A stretch of DNA of 64,000 nucleotides from Sycon ciliatum (GCF_964019385.1 NC_088644.1:44025483-44089482); one strand, 5' to 3'. Shown: positions 1 through 64,000, counted from the stretch's first letter. Notes: generated by a model not told the origin, from the sequence alone. Numbers and translations: made by a program.

Positions 1-862
1 GGACCACACGATGCAGCGGTCACACAAACATGTAGACTACTGTGCTCCTCAACGCTCCGCTTTGGCGGAGAGAATGCAAATGCAGCACGCGACCTATGAA
101 ATTTTAGATGTTCTTGTCCGAGGTGAAGCGACCTTCGCTTGTACAAGTAGAGCTATCGTGAATCGTTGACAGGCTGCTGAATGTCTCCTGTCAAGTACAC
201 TCGTGGATTTGGGGCACATTCACTGCGGCCCAATACGGGTGTATTTGAATAATTATTAGTTTAGTTTACATCAATATCAAAATAGTTGTATAGCAGGGTG
301 TCGTTGCCTCCTCCATGATCCATCATCGACCCCAGCGACTGCATGGATGCCTGCAGCTGCAGTGAGGGTGTGGTAGAGTACTCTACTACTCCCTAGTTGC
401 AGTCCTAGTGTTGCATACTCTGGTGGACGCATTGCTTGGAGAGAGAAGGAGAGAGTTGGAGATCGCCCGCGATCGGGGCCAATGAGTTCAAGTGGGAGAC
501 GGATTTCCTCACCAACTATCCACTCATAACGATGCAGTATCGTTAGCAAGATCTCCATAACGTACAGTTCATTGGCAAAGAAGAACAATATGAAAACTGA
601 ATACCAAACGGCAACCAAACAACACCAGAACTCAGCGCAGAAGCAGCACACCAAACTCCAAATCCATCATCATTCAGGTTCCGCCAAAGCGGATCCGCGA
701 AAGCGGAGGTTCCGCTCGCATTTTTTGGCGTAGTGAAATCCAAACTTTCCGCCAAAGTGTAACTTACGCCTCCGCCGTTGCCGAGGCAACGGCAGAAGAG
801 TAAGTTACGTTTTGGCGGAACCGCCAAAAAAAGTGCATGTGTGACCGTGGCCTTAGAAGAAA
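1..862 (-). mobile_element. Harbinger-like element, one end only (cut by window start)
   Basis: Read on the minus strand, the block starts with GGCCACGGTCACACATGCA next to a TTA trinucleotide (863-865), as expected for a PIF/Harbinger-type end with a TWA target site. Inside are several copies of a TTTGGCGGA palindrome (about 58-72, 680-705, 745-770, 815-830). An open frame at 277-654 (minus) has no recognisable domain. The other terminus would lie before base 1, so the class is inferred from one end only. Confidence 0.35.
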
Positions 863-865
863 TGG

Positions 866-1625
<760 letters not shown>

Positions 1626-1640
1626 TTCTTTGTGTTTCAG

Positions 1641-1739
1641 TTTGAAGAACGAGACCAGTTTGTTGCTTTCTTGAAGGAGCGGCATTTCGCCGGCATTGAC
1701 GAATTTCAGAAGGTTTTCTTTTCCAAGGCGCAGAACTGA
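1641..1739 (+). CDS. Terminal exon of an unrecognised plus-strand gene
   Basis: After the acceptor at 1629-1640, an open frame begins FEERDQFVAFLKERHF and ends FFSKAQN followed by TGA, about 32 residues. The composition is charged and helical-looking, unlike the low-complexity frames around it, and is typical of the C-terminal tail of a globular or coiled-coil protein. I do not recognise the family. The upstream exons would lie before the window, since 1-1480 is repetitive. The call rests on the acceptor, the balanced amino-acid composition and a plausible stop. It could still be a chance ORF, because no partner exon is visible. Confidence 0.4.
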   Translation, partial: FEERDQFVAFLKERHFAGIDEFQKVFFSKAQN

Positions 1740-4179
1740 GCCACGCAGAACTGAGCCACGCAGCATGGCATTGAAGCACACTATGCATTCAATGTAACTT
1801 GCTTACCGGCTTACCGGCTTACCTTAGCTTGATATCTATCACTTCAGTTTGCCTCTCCTAGTTTTTTCCCTGTCTAGGTTTGTGTCACTTACAATGGCGT
1901 TCAGAACGACCACATTCTAGATGAGTTGTTCCAGCTGTCGCTGTTGCGTCGCTGCTGTCCGTACTTGAGTATGCTTATGTGTAGCAACGGCTGTTTCTGT
2001 TCACACTTGCTGTACCAATGTTCTAACCCTTATAGTTTTCCCTTACTCTCTGCGCTGTACTTTTTAGATTTTTAGACTTTAGTTTAGTTTTGCTTTGTTC
2101 TGCAACACAAAACCATGCATACATTCAGCATCAGTGCATGGTAGCTTATGTGCACAAGTACACATACAAAAACACAATCATACACCTACACCTACACATA
2201 CTTGTACATGTGCAGTCTTTAGTTTTTTTTTAGTGTGCCGTGGGTATTTCAACTTATTTCATAAGAACCTCCTTTTATTCTGATATTTTTTTTAGATCTT
2301 GGTGTCTGTTACAGTGCATGTGTGTTTATTGATGCTGTGAAAGTACTGAAGTAGCCATAACTTCCCCCTTGACTCTCTACCCCGCCCAATCGGCCACCAT
2401 CCCTAGCACAGCAGCACTGCTCGTGTTATAGGTGTATTAGGTGTATTGTGAAGAGAACATGTTTTCAATTTATATAATCAGAGTACTTTCCTTCGGTCAG
2501 AGCGTCACTTTCATGCTCGAATGTGTTGCTGCGATGCTATTGACTTAGTGGGAGCCTGTTGTGTGCATGTACATGTACATGTATGTTGTTTTCCGCTAAG
2601 TTCGTTGAAGTAACGTCAGTAGCAAAGAGTACATTATCCCCCTGGCCCAGAATGCGGACCTCCTCATAAAATATCATCACGGCTCGCTTTACCCCATTGT
2701 TTGCCTGCCTTGACATTTTTGCAAAGGATTGGATGACAGAATCACATTCACTGCAAATTTGCCTGTACATACCTAATACGTATGTATGTAGAGCTTGCTG
2801 GCTACAGCATTGGGTATGTCTGTACAGTGTGCGATGAAACCAGGGAGCTGTGGACTTTCACGACTCCCTGATTGAAACGTAGGTTTTAGTTCAGCACATT
2901 ATAAACCAACATAATTTTCAGTACCTAAAATATCCTATTCATGCACATTGCAGCAGTAGATCAGATTATTAAAGTGTCCTCCCGAATCTAACCTGTCTCT
3001 GCGGGAATTTGCGGAAAAAACTCTCGAAACTTGCGCAAGAAATTGCGGCAGAAAGTATAACAAAAAATGCGACAAAAAGTGCGGAATGATGCAGAACTTG
3101 CCAGGAATTCGCGGAATTATTTGCAGAAAATTGCGGATTTGGGCCAAATCACGAAATTTGTTGCATCGTATATCTACTCCGGAGTCGTATAATAACCTAC
3201 AGGATCACGGAAAGAACTGCGTGAAAAGTGCATAAAAATGTGAGATATAGTGCAGAAAACAACAAAAAATGCGGGAAATAGCGGATTTGGCTGAAAATCG
3301 CGGGTTTGGGCCAAAATCGCGAAATTTGTTGCATCCGTGGAATCGCGATTTCCTGGAGGGTCAGTCTAACAGAATTTCCTTAGCACAAAATAAAATGTAC
3401 GAGGCTGGAAAAAAGGGGCCATGCAGTAGAATGCTAATTATCCGAAGTCTAACTGCAAGATGGATGTCAACGGTTGGGGTCAAACGGGTTACCCAGAGTG
3501 TCATTTTGAGGAGCTGGAGTGTGTCAACTTTCTGTACTACTGCTGAAGAAAGTGAGAAATGATAAGAAATAAGAGGGGATATTCATGTTTAGATGAATGT
3601 GTGGCCGCTCGATTATTCGAACCCCTGGGAGACAGCCCCGTACACCGGGGAGGGGATAACGTGCACTCTACTGTACACATGCAGCATCACGCACGCAGCA
3701 TCAAACCATACCGGTACGGAGTTCGGGAGAATAAGATCGAGAGTTTGCGTGACCAGGTGACAAGACTGTGTATTTGCAGTGTGATACAGGCAATGGAAAT
3801 GATGCTATGTGCTGTGCTGTCACTGCTGTGTGCTCATTGCATGCACCTGGCTAGAGAGTGAATACAAAGGTGTTGATAAAAGAGCTAAGTTGCAGTGAAG
3901 CCGCGGATACGGAGTGGACAGATAAAAATAGAAATATATGAATAAACAACGCAAAGAGATGCTGAGCACTGGTGCCAATACTGCTGCTGCTGCTGCAAAC
4001 ATTGTGCAGCAAGAAAGCAAGCAAGCAAGGGCCAGTGCTGCAGTATGTGGTGGACTGTGCTCAAAAACACATCCAGAGAGAATATAACGAGAGAGAGATA
4101 GAGAGAGAGAGAGAGACCCACACACAGAAAACTCGCAGAACAAAGACCAACGCACCCAGGCCAGTACAATGTGCAGCAG
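1740..4179. other. No gene seen; possible 3' UTR then diverged repeats
   Basis: The first few hundred bases could be 3' UTR of the exon ending at 1739. At 2990-3360 there are degenerate short repeats (GCGGAATTTGCGG-like). A diverged pair, about 30 bp each, contains GGGCCAAAATCGCGAAATTTG-like sequence at about 3137 and 3300. Small open frames on both strands show no domain or splice support. Confidence 0.3.
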
Positions 4180-4271
4180 GTCACAGTATGCAAAAGCAGC
4201 AGGTCACAGTATGCAAAAGCAGCAGGTCACAGTATGCAAAAGCAGCAGGTCACAGTATGCAAAAGCAGCAG
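4180..4271 (+). repeat. 23-bp tandem repeat, 4 perfect copies
   Basis: The unit begins GTCACAGTATGCAAAAGCAG and is repeated four times without change (starts 4180, 4203, 4226, 4249). Confidence 0.95.
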
Positions 4272-7200
4272 CCACTCAAAGCACAAACTATAACCGTTAT
4301 TTTAAAGGTATCAACAGCGGCAGAAACGGGAGGACTGTATTGGCCACCAGAGGACTAGACATGGTTGAAGCAGGCACATACAGGCAAGATCCATGCAATC
4401 TGGTCTGAGCGCATGTGCTGCTCCAGAATATGTACACATAAAAAGATAAAATTATTACTGACCACCGGTATAAATAAAAAAGACTAGGCCAACATGTGAA
4501 GATGCACACAGCAAAGCTAGCAGAGTCAACGGTGTCAAAACCACGCACGGGGGGGGGGGCTGTAACAATAGATAGGACCATGCCGTGATATCACTGCTTA
4601 CGTACCGTCATCATCACAATCACCCATCATTACCACCCATCATCACCAGTCAACATCACCAGTCAACATCACCAGCCAACATCACCAGTCAACATCACCA
4701 TCCAAACTGAGAAACGGCACTCACTGCCGAACATCCAGACAACCAACTAAGCAACCAAGGTGTTGCTGTCGCTGTCAGGAAGTGCTGCACTGTCAATGTG
4801 TATCAGCTGATGATAGTTGTGTGAGCGACAGTCGTCACTCCACCATGAGCTGCACAGACACAACAGAACAGGTCCAGACCAATCAGAGAAACACCGAAAG
4901 AATAACGCTATTCAAAAGCCATGTAGTACTACCACTAGTACACAAGGAGACTGTACATGCACACGAGGATGAGAGCTACCTAGCCAAGACACAAACACTC
5001 TTAGAGCACTGGGTACAGTACACACTGCGCTCTGCAGCAGGCCAGTTGGTGCAGAGGTCCACCATGATCAACAACACGTTGTCTTGTAAATATTGGAGAG
5101 TCAGTTGATGTGTGGATCATAGCTTGCGCAGGTACTCAGTCTGCAGTGAGTAGGTATTAGGCAGTTGGGCAAGCAGGTTGTATGCAACAAAAGGATCAAG
5201 TGTACTTGATAAGGGTTTTTTGAAAACAGAACAATCCCCTTATCGCATTGGCGGTCTGCCCAATTGCAAATCCTTTTCACGAGTGCACATGGCAGCACCT
5301 TGACAAGCAATCACCGTCCATCAATCCACGACTACCACTAGACCAGTTAGCTGCCGAGATAATTGTTCAAACTCTGAGTAAGTGTCTTGGCTAGGTTGCC
5401 ACTATCCACACAGTACCACACAGTACCAGGTACTTGTCACCATGACTACAGTACCACTATCATACGGTTGACGCCACATCCCCAGTGATGACTGTGGGCA
5501 GTGTGGCACACTGTGTCAAGTGGTGTCAACCTTATGATAAGACAGTACACAGCTTACACACCTGTCAGGAGAAAGTACAGAGCACACCCCGCAGACGTGC
5601 TTCAAACGACTAAACAACGTCCAGCACGCATTACCAAAGCAGCTATGCGTGCGTTCATAAACACAAGCATAGCTGTGTGCGTTGCTAATGCAGTGCGTGT
5701 GTTCATAAACACACGTCTAGCTGTTTGTTGCGGAGTACACTTTGATTTCCCCTGAGAGAGCAAGTTGGCAACAATCTCCTTACAAACACTCAACTGGCAC
5801 AACAGTGAAATGCAGATGAGCAAAGGTCATGGGTAAGAGGGGTAACAACACACTGACCCAATGGGTAAGTGAAAGAATGCAAAGAGCACAAGCATAGTAT
5901 GCACATGTGGACCATTGAAAAGAATTGACACAGTCATATCACAGAGCAAACATGCAGCATCCCTCACACAATCAAAACAATTCCAATGCAACGCAACCCC
6001 GCAACCCCAACAGCATGCATAGAAATGTTGTGAAATTAAACACCATCCCTCACCCCGTCCCCTCGCTTGATTGACTAACAAGTAACGCCACCTCGTAGAC
6101 AAGAAAAACGAAAGACCGTCCGAAGAAATTTCAGTGTTTCAAAAATTTTTTAGCTAAGTTTTAGCATCAGCAAGAATTAGATCCTTCAGTTTGGGCAAGA
6201 TTGGCGTGATTCAAGTTGCAGATCCTTCATGTTCGGCAAGATTGGTGTGATCCAAGTCCCCAAAACGGTTGGTGATCCAAGTCCCTAAAAAGCACGCTGA
6301 GTGCATCTTTATATCTCTATTATGGGTTCCTCACAACCACGTGACCATCATAGAAATGTGCAACTGGAGGTGTCTTTGCATGAACATTTTCATCACTTTG
6401 TCGTGCGGCAAGGAAACTTCGAAGCCACAAAAACATGGCATAGTGCAGCTTTCTGCATGAATGACAGGTGTCGAGATTTCTAGAGCCTCTGCAAAAGCAG
6501 TGAGGCCCAGACGGAGTAAAAATACAGCAAAACACCCTCTCCCTGGGAACTACATGGAAGGGGAATACCCTCTCCCCTAGGGCAACATGGAAGTGGAATA
6601 CCATCTCCCCTAGGGCAACATGGAAGTGTGACGGGAATGGCATGGGTAGCAGTGTTGGCCTCTCAACCCCCCCCCCCCCCCCCAGGCAACCAGTAAAAAC
6701 ACATTACAGCACAATATGACACAAAATCCAGGTGCTGCCCGGAAAAATCAGTGTACGAGTGCCACATGTGTGAGGGACGGGACTGATAGGAAGAGCAACA
6801 CAACACGTACACAACTTGTTGGAAGACCACCAGCTACACCAGCTACACCAGCTATACCAGCAATACACTCTCAGAACAGTGAGTCACTAAGAGTATATTG
6901 CTGAAACCAAGAGTACATAACTACACACAGAGAGCTGTCACGAGTCACTTTCAAAATTACGTCATTTTTCATGATGTACTCAGCTCTATGCTATGCTCTA
7001 TGCATGCAATGCAGTTTGCAAGGCTGACAGTGCACTGAGCATACACAATGCAGTTTGGGTGTGTAAAGTCAGGTGCAGGCTACATCACGAAAAGATGAAG
7101 AAATTCTGAAAATGAGTCGTGACGGAGGGTACAGCAGAGCTGTACACTCTGTGTAGTTATGTACTCTTGCTGGCACGGATGGCGTACTACTGATACAACA

Positions 7201-9271
7201 CATACAACAGCACTTACACACACATTATACTTGTACACACCACACAACAGTGAGTAGGATAGTTTTGCCAAGGACCTGGTAAATCTACACTAGCATGTAG
7301 AGGAAGGGGGGGGGGGGGGGGGCTACAAACTTGCAATTCTCCTCACGCCGTTACCAAAGTAACTTCAAACCTGCTTATTTTCCGAACTCTTTTATACGGG
7401 CGAAAACAAGGCGCACGCTTTCTCCCGATGTAGGTTAAACTTAACGCTCGTCGGCCTAATAAAGCACTAAGGCATGTTTAGCATTTAGGTGCTAGCAGCA
7501 AACAATGCCTTCTTCATAAGCCGCATCATCAGTACGCGATGAGGAACCGTCAACGCCAGATTATACCCGACAAGAGTACTGATCCTTGATGAACGCACAG
7601 TGCTGTTGCAAAGCCACTAAATAAAAGCAAGACACCGCGACAACACAAACTACACACACACACACGGGCATACACACGCATGGCACGGGCATACACACAC
7701 ACGACAGTGCATGCACCAAGCAAGTGCAAACGGCTACGTACGCACACATACACACACGCGGGCATGCAAGCGACACCACAGGCATACACGCACACACTGT
7801 TTCCCAACACCCCTCCCCTACCCCTGCGAGAAAAAAAGCAAGTGCGAAACCGGTCCAATGACCATTCTGGCCTTCAACTTTGCTTTAGGCAGTGAAGAAA
7901 ACTTAACCTACGTACTCGATGTGTATCACAACTTGAACACAGATCATCAGCTTTGCTAAACAGAACCAATCCTCTAACTAAACTGTGATAAGAACTCTGC
8001 TGTCGGAACTCGGACACTAGTAATAATGGGGGTTGAGGGCAAACCACACAAGGATAGGGGTGTGAGTCTATCAAGCCTAGTCTCGAACATGAAAACTGAC
8101 AATCAAGCTAGGAGGAAATGAGTACAGGAGCACATCTACAGGCAGTGAACACACTGAAAGAGGTGGAAGGGGAAATCAAGCTGTAAGCTACCACAGCGAT
8201 GACAATAGAAAGCTGCATTTCACAGGGGCCTGCGCCCTTAAAACACACACACACACACATTTCCCCCGTGTGCTAGGTGAGAGGTGGGGTGAGCTAAGTT
8301 GACACACGGGATGTACAACTACTAGGCTGACCTACTGCACAGCAAGTCGACAGAATCTCCATTAGGGGAAGGGGTAAATGACTAACCTAGCCTAAGTTTA
8401 CTCTACTACAAGTTTCAGCCCAAAATGAACATGCATGCAAGGCTGTATCCCACCGCTTCACTAATAGTCGGATGTGATCCATCATCACCATCACCATCAT
8501 CAGTTTCAGCATGATCATCCACTGAGCTTTGTAAAACTGTAAAACAACGTACATACATGCGGCAGCACGGGCAGGCAGCAGCAGCAATGCGTTGCATGGC
8601 CATAGGGCCAACGCCAAGATGATGGACAGATGCAGAGAGACAGAGAGAGAAAGAGAGACAGATACGAGGACAAGCGCATGAGAACAGATATTGAAGGAAG
8701 GGAACCCGTCACATTGCCAGGGGCAAACGGAATGGCCCGGTGCGGAGGATGGAGCACCCGATGAGGAGGAAGAAGAAGGTCGACAGCGCTGGGATCTGTG
8801 CTCCTTGTTATCAAACTAACGATACACATCACTGGGTGTGGACATGTGTGTCACATTCTTACACATAACCCCACTGCGTGTGGTATCGAGAGGTAAGAAG
8901 ATGCAACACAGCAAAGTCATTGTGCCATGTTGTTGTTGTTGTTGTTGTATTCGACATACACTGAGTAAGTAATACAGACAGTGCACGCCTGGAATACACA
9001 GAAACACTGGCCAATCTTTCTCCTGCTAGTTTTGCCAGCAGCAGGCTCAGCTACAAGACACGTGCAACAGAAGAAGATGTGTTTCCAAAGTGAGTATTGG
9101 CATACGTGCAGTATGCTGATTGACAATACTCAACAACAGTAGTAGATACGGTGGAGTATTCTCCCCGCCGGTACAGCAGGGACCATCCACAACCCCCGCT
9201 GGAATGAATTGTGACAAGCCTCAAGCTGACAAGACTGCGGTGGGCCCTTGCTGGCTGGTAACTTACCTTCG
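4272..9271. other. No supported gene; many simple and tandem repeats
   Basis: Visible structures are a 13-bp CATCACCAGTCAA tandem array (about 4640-4700), a duplicated block around GTTCATAAACACA (about 5650-5720), and a roughly 35-bp tandem repeat containing CTCCCCTAGGGCAACATGG (about 6545-6635). There are also poly-C (about 6667-6683), poly-G (about 7307-7322), CA-rich (7640-7800, 8240-8262) and GTT (8933-8948) tracts. If the C-terminal HAT-like part of OGA exists it should be here on the minus strand, but I could not find it. Confidence 0.4.
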
Positions 9272-9485
9272 TCAGTATGCCAGGACTGGCAAGAAAACAA
9301 AGCCCTAACTGGCTATAAGAGATTGTGGCAATGGGTGAACTGTCACCCTGAAACTATTTGCATGTCTTTTAAACACTCACACACACGTAACAGTTTCACA
9401 GAGACACTGTCTCACTGTCACACGCACACACACACGCACAGCCAGGTGAAACACACACAAGGAATGAATGATCCCTTAATCTTAC

Positions 9486-17557
<8,072 letters not shown>

Positions 17558-19542
17558 CTGAGTGAGTAAGGATAGTTCAGTGATTGATTTAGCACCTACA
17601 TGTACTCACTACAACCACTCTCATTGACAACTTCTCAAGCAGAACTTTAGGGCAAGAAAATCTGAACTTCCTGAGAAGAAGAACGTCAGTAGCCCCGTTG
17701 CAGCCACGCGGCTTTCAAAATACTACACGCTGGTTAGGACAACAAGCTCTGGATAGTAGAACCTCACAGGAAAAGACAAGACATCCAATGCTCACAGGAA
17801 AGAGAGAAATTAAATTTGCCTGACCTGGGAAGCAGGTGAGTAGACCGTCGACGCGTCTACGAGTCTACTTGTAGCGCGAACAGTCAACAAGAAGAAAAAT
17901 CTCTCCGATCCACAGTCAGTGCAGTGTGTGTGGATATCGCTAGCGCCCAGTAGTAGTACTAGTAGTAGCGGAGACGCTGAAGGCGCTTCCACAATAAGAA
18001 AAAGGCACAATACACACAAGCACTTGACTGCGATGGCGTGCATGCGGGAGTCAGTTGAGTTGGCACAGTACAGCTACAGTACAGATAAGACAGGTCTACA
18101 CACTACAGAGACTTGTACTTGTAGACTCAGTACAGACCAGTCTACCACTACCAGTACATGTACAAGTACTGCAGTAGATCATGGTAGATCTACCCTTGAC
18201 CTTGCCCTTGGCCCAGTAGTACTAGTAGATCTACGTACATGATAACTACTTTACGACTAAGTACTTACTACTTACAGTAGTAATAATAATGGTGACACAC
18301 ACACAAACAGACATCCATCACTTGAAGAGTATTATCCCCCCCCCCCCCCATACTCTCTTGTCATTACTATTATAGTAGTAGCCATTACCATGATTACCAA
18401 GCTAGGCAAGACTTGGTACAAAATGACGGCTACAGCCCATTGTAATACTAATAGGCTGTAGCCGTCATTTTGTACCAAGTTGGCAAGTCTTGCCAGGCAC
18501 CGGCGGATTTAATATGCTGGCAGAAAATTGGCAGAATTCGGTACTTTTTCTGGTAAGTTTCAACTTTCATGCATGTTTGGTATGTGGATAAAGAAATGGA
18601 GCAGAATTCGAGGAATTGCCCGCCAGAAGGTTTGTATGGTTCTGCGTATTTCACTGCTTTTCGAGCAGAATCTGCCACCTTTTCGAGCATACTCCGCTGG
18701 TCCCTACAGCCTATACTACAGCCTATACACAAGCCCAGAACCGTGTTTCCCAGAGCTTCATGTAGCCTGTATGGGTGCTATACGGTCCAAAAGACAAATG
18801 CATGCAACTCCGACAGTGGTTTTGAAGTGAGAATACACAGAATACACAGAATACATGATCACAAAAGGCGATACATAATCATTGCATAATCATTGTACAT
18901 CTACAATCATGTACTAGTACATGTACATCAAATGATTGTATGTCACAATGATCAGGTGAGAGTATTTCATTCCGGTGCTCACACTGAGAAAAGCTTAGGG
19001 GTGATAAGGATTGTTGCACTTGTTTAGTTGTACTGCCATACATCACCTGCATGCAACGCCTTTGTCCGGTTTCAGCAGCAAGCTTTTGCCTTTGAGCCCG
19101 TCTGTGCAGCTGGTACAGGCTGCCACAGCCTGCCAGTATGTAGGTTGTAGTGGTTCAACAAATTTTAATTTCAAGTGGCTCACTCAGAGTCTCTCCAAAT
19201 CAGTGCCATCATTAATTTCATCCCAACCAACACAAGGCCCTGACTCAGTACATTGCCCGATGAACCAGCAGATCAGTGCCATCATTTCGCCCAACCAACG
19301 CAAGGTGAATCATGACATTGTGAATCAGCAAATCAGTGTCACAGTGGGCTGTGAAGTTACCCCCCCCCCCCCCCCCCCCCCGCTAGTACTGAGGTCCAAT
19401 GGAGATATAGGAGGTGTGAGAACATGACTTGTAATAAAAAAACTGCAAACAATGCGGAAAGAGGCAACACAGGCTGTCCCACACTAGACATACCACATTA
19501 TTATTATTAAAGTTGTTTTCTGCTTCAAGGAAACAATATCCC
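17558..19542. other. OGA upstream region; no coding exon proven
   Basis: Between the most 5' OGA exon found and the minisatellite. The first OGA exon and promoter should be here but cannot be picked out. There are TAGTACTAGTAG-like repeats at 17940-18240, a poly-C run near 18337 and the hairpin at 18411-18480. Confidence 0.35.
18411..18480. repeat. Perfect 27-bp inverted repeat (hairpin) with 16-nt loop
   Basis: Arm 18411-18437 (ACTTGGTACAAAATGACGGC and seven further bases) is the exact reverse complement of 18454-18480. No open frame or terminal duplication explains it. Confidence 0.9.
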
Positions 19543-19962
19543 AGCATAAGTCATAGCATAAGTCATAGCATAAGTCATAGCATAAGTCATAGCATAAATC
19601 ATAGCATAAGTCATAGCATAAGTCATAGCATAAGTCATAGCATAAGTCATAGCATAAGTCATAGCATAAGTCATAGCATAAGTCATAGCATAAGTCATAG
19701 CATAAGTCATAGCATAAGTCATAGCATAAGTCATAGCATAAGTCATAGCATAAGTCATAGCATAAGTCATAGCATAAGTCATAGCATAAGTCATAGCATA
19801 AGTCATAGCATAAGTCATAGCATAAGTCATAGCATAAGTCATAGCATAAGTCATAGCATAAGTCATAGCATAAGTCATAGCATAAGTCATAGCATAAGTC
19901 ATAGCATAAGTCATAGCATAAGTCATAGCATAAGTCATAGCATAAGTCATAGCATAAGTCAT
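19543..19962 (+). repeat. 12-bp minisatellite, exactly 35 units
   Basis: The unit AGCATAAGTCAT is repeated 35 times in 420 bp. Only unit 5 (19591-19602) differs visibly, with AAATCAT. Because the unit is a multiple of three and lacks stops in several frames, it creates long artefact ORFs on both strands. Confidence 0.97.
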
Positions 19963-19990
19963 AGCGGGCTATCATAAAAATTGTACAGTA

Positions 19991-20174
19991 CAGTAATACC
20001 TGGTGTAAGCGACCTCTCGTTTTAGCGACCACCTGCTCTTAACGACCGTTTTTCTATGCACGGACAGTTCTACACAGACACTGTGGGACCTGGTTCTAAA
20101 GACCACCTGGCTTTAACGACCGCTTTTCCTTGCACCGTGGGCCGTGGGGTGGTCGCTTAAACTAGGTTTTACAG
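19991..20174. mobile_element. pogo/Tigger-like MITE, 184 bp
   Basis: The left end CAGTAATACCTGGTGTAAGC and the reverse-complemented right end CTGTAAAACCTAGTTTAAGC form terminal inverted repeats flanked by TA on both sides (19989-19990, 20175-20176). Internal AGCGACC/AACGACC motifs match the pattern of pogo-type Tc1/mariner derivatives. There is no coding capacity. Confidence 0.8.
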
Positions 20175-20507
20175 TACAGTGTAATATCTGTACACAAACA
20201 AAAGTGGTTCAGTCTCTCCAAGCACAGCACAGCACAGCACAAGTGCGTGAGTGAAAACACAGAACACAGTGGGTAGACGGTGATGCAACTGCGAGAATCC
20301 TACAACTGCAAGATTCTCTGCAGCACAAGTAGTTACTATGCGCCAAGTACAATGTAGGGTTTACCGGGTGTTAGCGGCCGTCGTGAGTTCCCTTCGGGAA
20401 CGGACACGATAATTTACTCTTTAAAAAAAGAAGGTACAATGTAGTACTTATGTGCAGAAAACAATCAATATCAGTACTTGTATCATATTCTACCCATTGA
20501 ATGAGTA

Positions 20508-20570
20508 GGTGACCATGGTGACCATGGTGACCATGGTGACCATGGTCACCATGGTGACCATGGTGACAGG
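20508..20570 (+). repeat. Palindromic 10-bp tandem repeat (GGTGACCAT)
   Basis: About six copies of a GGTGACCAT unit, with one inverted step (GGTCACC), so the array can fold on itself. Confidence 0.85.
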
Positions 20571-21235
20571 CAGCCTTGAAAACTGAACTAAAAAGGTCAC
20601 TAAAACGTTCAAAAATAATCGGACGTCAAGCGAGACACATACCCCACAGAGTGAGGAAAACCATTTAAAAAAAAATACACCCACAACGGACGAAACAGCA
20701 CTGCCCATGGATTGAGTAAGGAAAATAAAGGAACATGTTTTGTGATACCGTCAAGTTCATAATAACCACATGAATTCAAGATAATGTTTCGAATACTTCT
20801 TTTGAAGTATGATTTCCAACAGCGCAGCACTGAATATGGGTGGTAATCAAGCCAGTCACAGAGACCCTCTGACGCACGGTGCAGCAGTGTTTGAAGCGTG
20901 CTGCATGGTGTGTGTGTGTGTGTGTGTGTGTCATGGTGGGGCACATACTGTACATACTGTCGAGGGTATCTCCACTTTGTGCACATACTGCACTGTGTAA
21001 ATGCACTGTCAGCCTTACTAACAGCACACAGTACACAGCAGTATAGCCTATTGAATGAAGCTACACTGCATGGTCTACACTCCGGAGATACATGCACTGG
21101 GTAGGTACATATTGTCTACACTCCGGAGATACTTGGAAAGTCTACAACGTCCACACAGTCAGATATGGCGGGTAAATCGGCTCAATGTGGGATGGCAGCA
21201 AGTCGTTCTCGATTGGTGAGAAATGACAAAAGAGC

Positions 21236-63557
<42,322 letters not shown>

Positions 63558-63628
63558 GTTGTCGACAGATGCATGACCCTCATTTGATTTTTTCATACTT
63601 GAAGTATGAGCTATATGCCTGTATATGA

Positions 63629-63630
63629 TT

Positions 63631-63670
<40 letters not shown>

Positions 63671-63686
63671 GTTGTTGTTGTTGTTG
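63629..63686 (+). repeat. (TTA)n followed by (TTG)n microsatellite
   Basis: About 14 TTA and 5 TTG triplets, upstream of the candidate ITFG2 exon 1. Confidence 0.9.
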
Positions 63687-63935
63687 GGGAGCATGTAAAC
63701 CAAGTGCACTCATGCAGTCACGAACCGCATGTCAGCCAGGCATGACGTGCATTTGCATGGTATGTATGTATTTCTGTTATAAATAACTTTGGTTATAAAG
63801 AACAAATTCTCCTGCACATTGGTGTTCATTATATCAGGAGTCAACTGTATACGTATTCCCAATCGAACGACCATGCGACTCCACGTTCAGAAGACTACAT
63901 GTTCTGGGAGTTTCAGCGTCGTCCGTGCTTCTATA

Positions 63936-64000
63936 CCGTACTTCCCCACATATAAGCGCATGGGCTTATAAGTGAAAAATTGCTACAAAAAGACATTTTG
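63936..64000 (+). mobile_element. MITE end, cut by window edge
   Basis: TACCGTACTTCCCCACATAT followed by GGGCTTATAAGTG resembles the TACCATACTTCCCCG terminus of the MITE at 27019-27219. Confidence 0.45.

Noticed and set aside
19484-20032. Long ORFs on both strands (Tyr-Asp-Leu-Cys, Ser-His-Ser-Ile and Met-Thr-Tyr-Ala repeats)
   Set aside because: Pure translation of the 12-bp minisatellite; a unit divisible by three without stops makes several frames open.

Overview
The window is nuclear DNA of an animal, probably an early-branching marine invertebrate such as a sponge. It carries two conserved metazoan genes, OGA and ITFG2, split into many short exons with consistent GT-AG splice phases. 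Around them are many DNA-transposon remnants, MITEs, GA/CT and CA microsatellites and homopolymer G/C runs. The exact taxon cannot be fixed from the sequence alone.

Layout: 1-862 is the end of a Harbinger-like element cut by the window edge. A plus-strand terminal exon of an unrecognised gene lies at 1641-1739. From about 1.75 to 9.3 kb I see only repeats. OGA (O-GlcNAcase) occupies 9.5-17.6 kb on the minus strand, with 11 exons resolved from the catalytic GH84 domain to the stalk. Between 17.6 and 21.2 kb lie an exact 35-copy 12-bp minisatellite, a pogo-like MITE and a perfect hairpin. ITFG2, a KICSTOR subunit that restrains mTORC1, runs on the minus strand from about 63.5 kb down to 21.2 kb in at least 14 exons.

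The most striking feature is ITFG2 intron 23686-51582 (27.9 kb). It holds six paralogous, intronless genes for secreted DOMON-domain proteins of about 740 residues, plus an intronless SAM methyltransferase. The six genes are arranged in mirror order (+ + - + - -) around a large imperfect palindrome whose 3.1-3.7 kb arms each carry one gene of subfamily II. Copy 1 is broken by a 5-bp deletion. In copy 5 a mariner-type element has inserted exactly at the TA of the stop codon, so the protein now ends inside the transposon terminal repeat. The paralogs look like a mosaic of near-identical and diverged blocks, which suggests gene conversion. Another ITFG2 intron holds a 3.9-kb two-gene PIF/Harbinger transposon with TTA target duplications and a nested hAT-like fragment.

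As for function, OGA and ITFG2 are housekeeping nutrient-signalling genes. The DOMON cluster is an accessory secreted-protein system with conserved His and Cys clusters. Its biochemical role is unknown to me.
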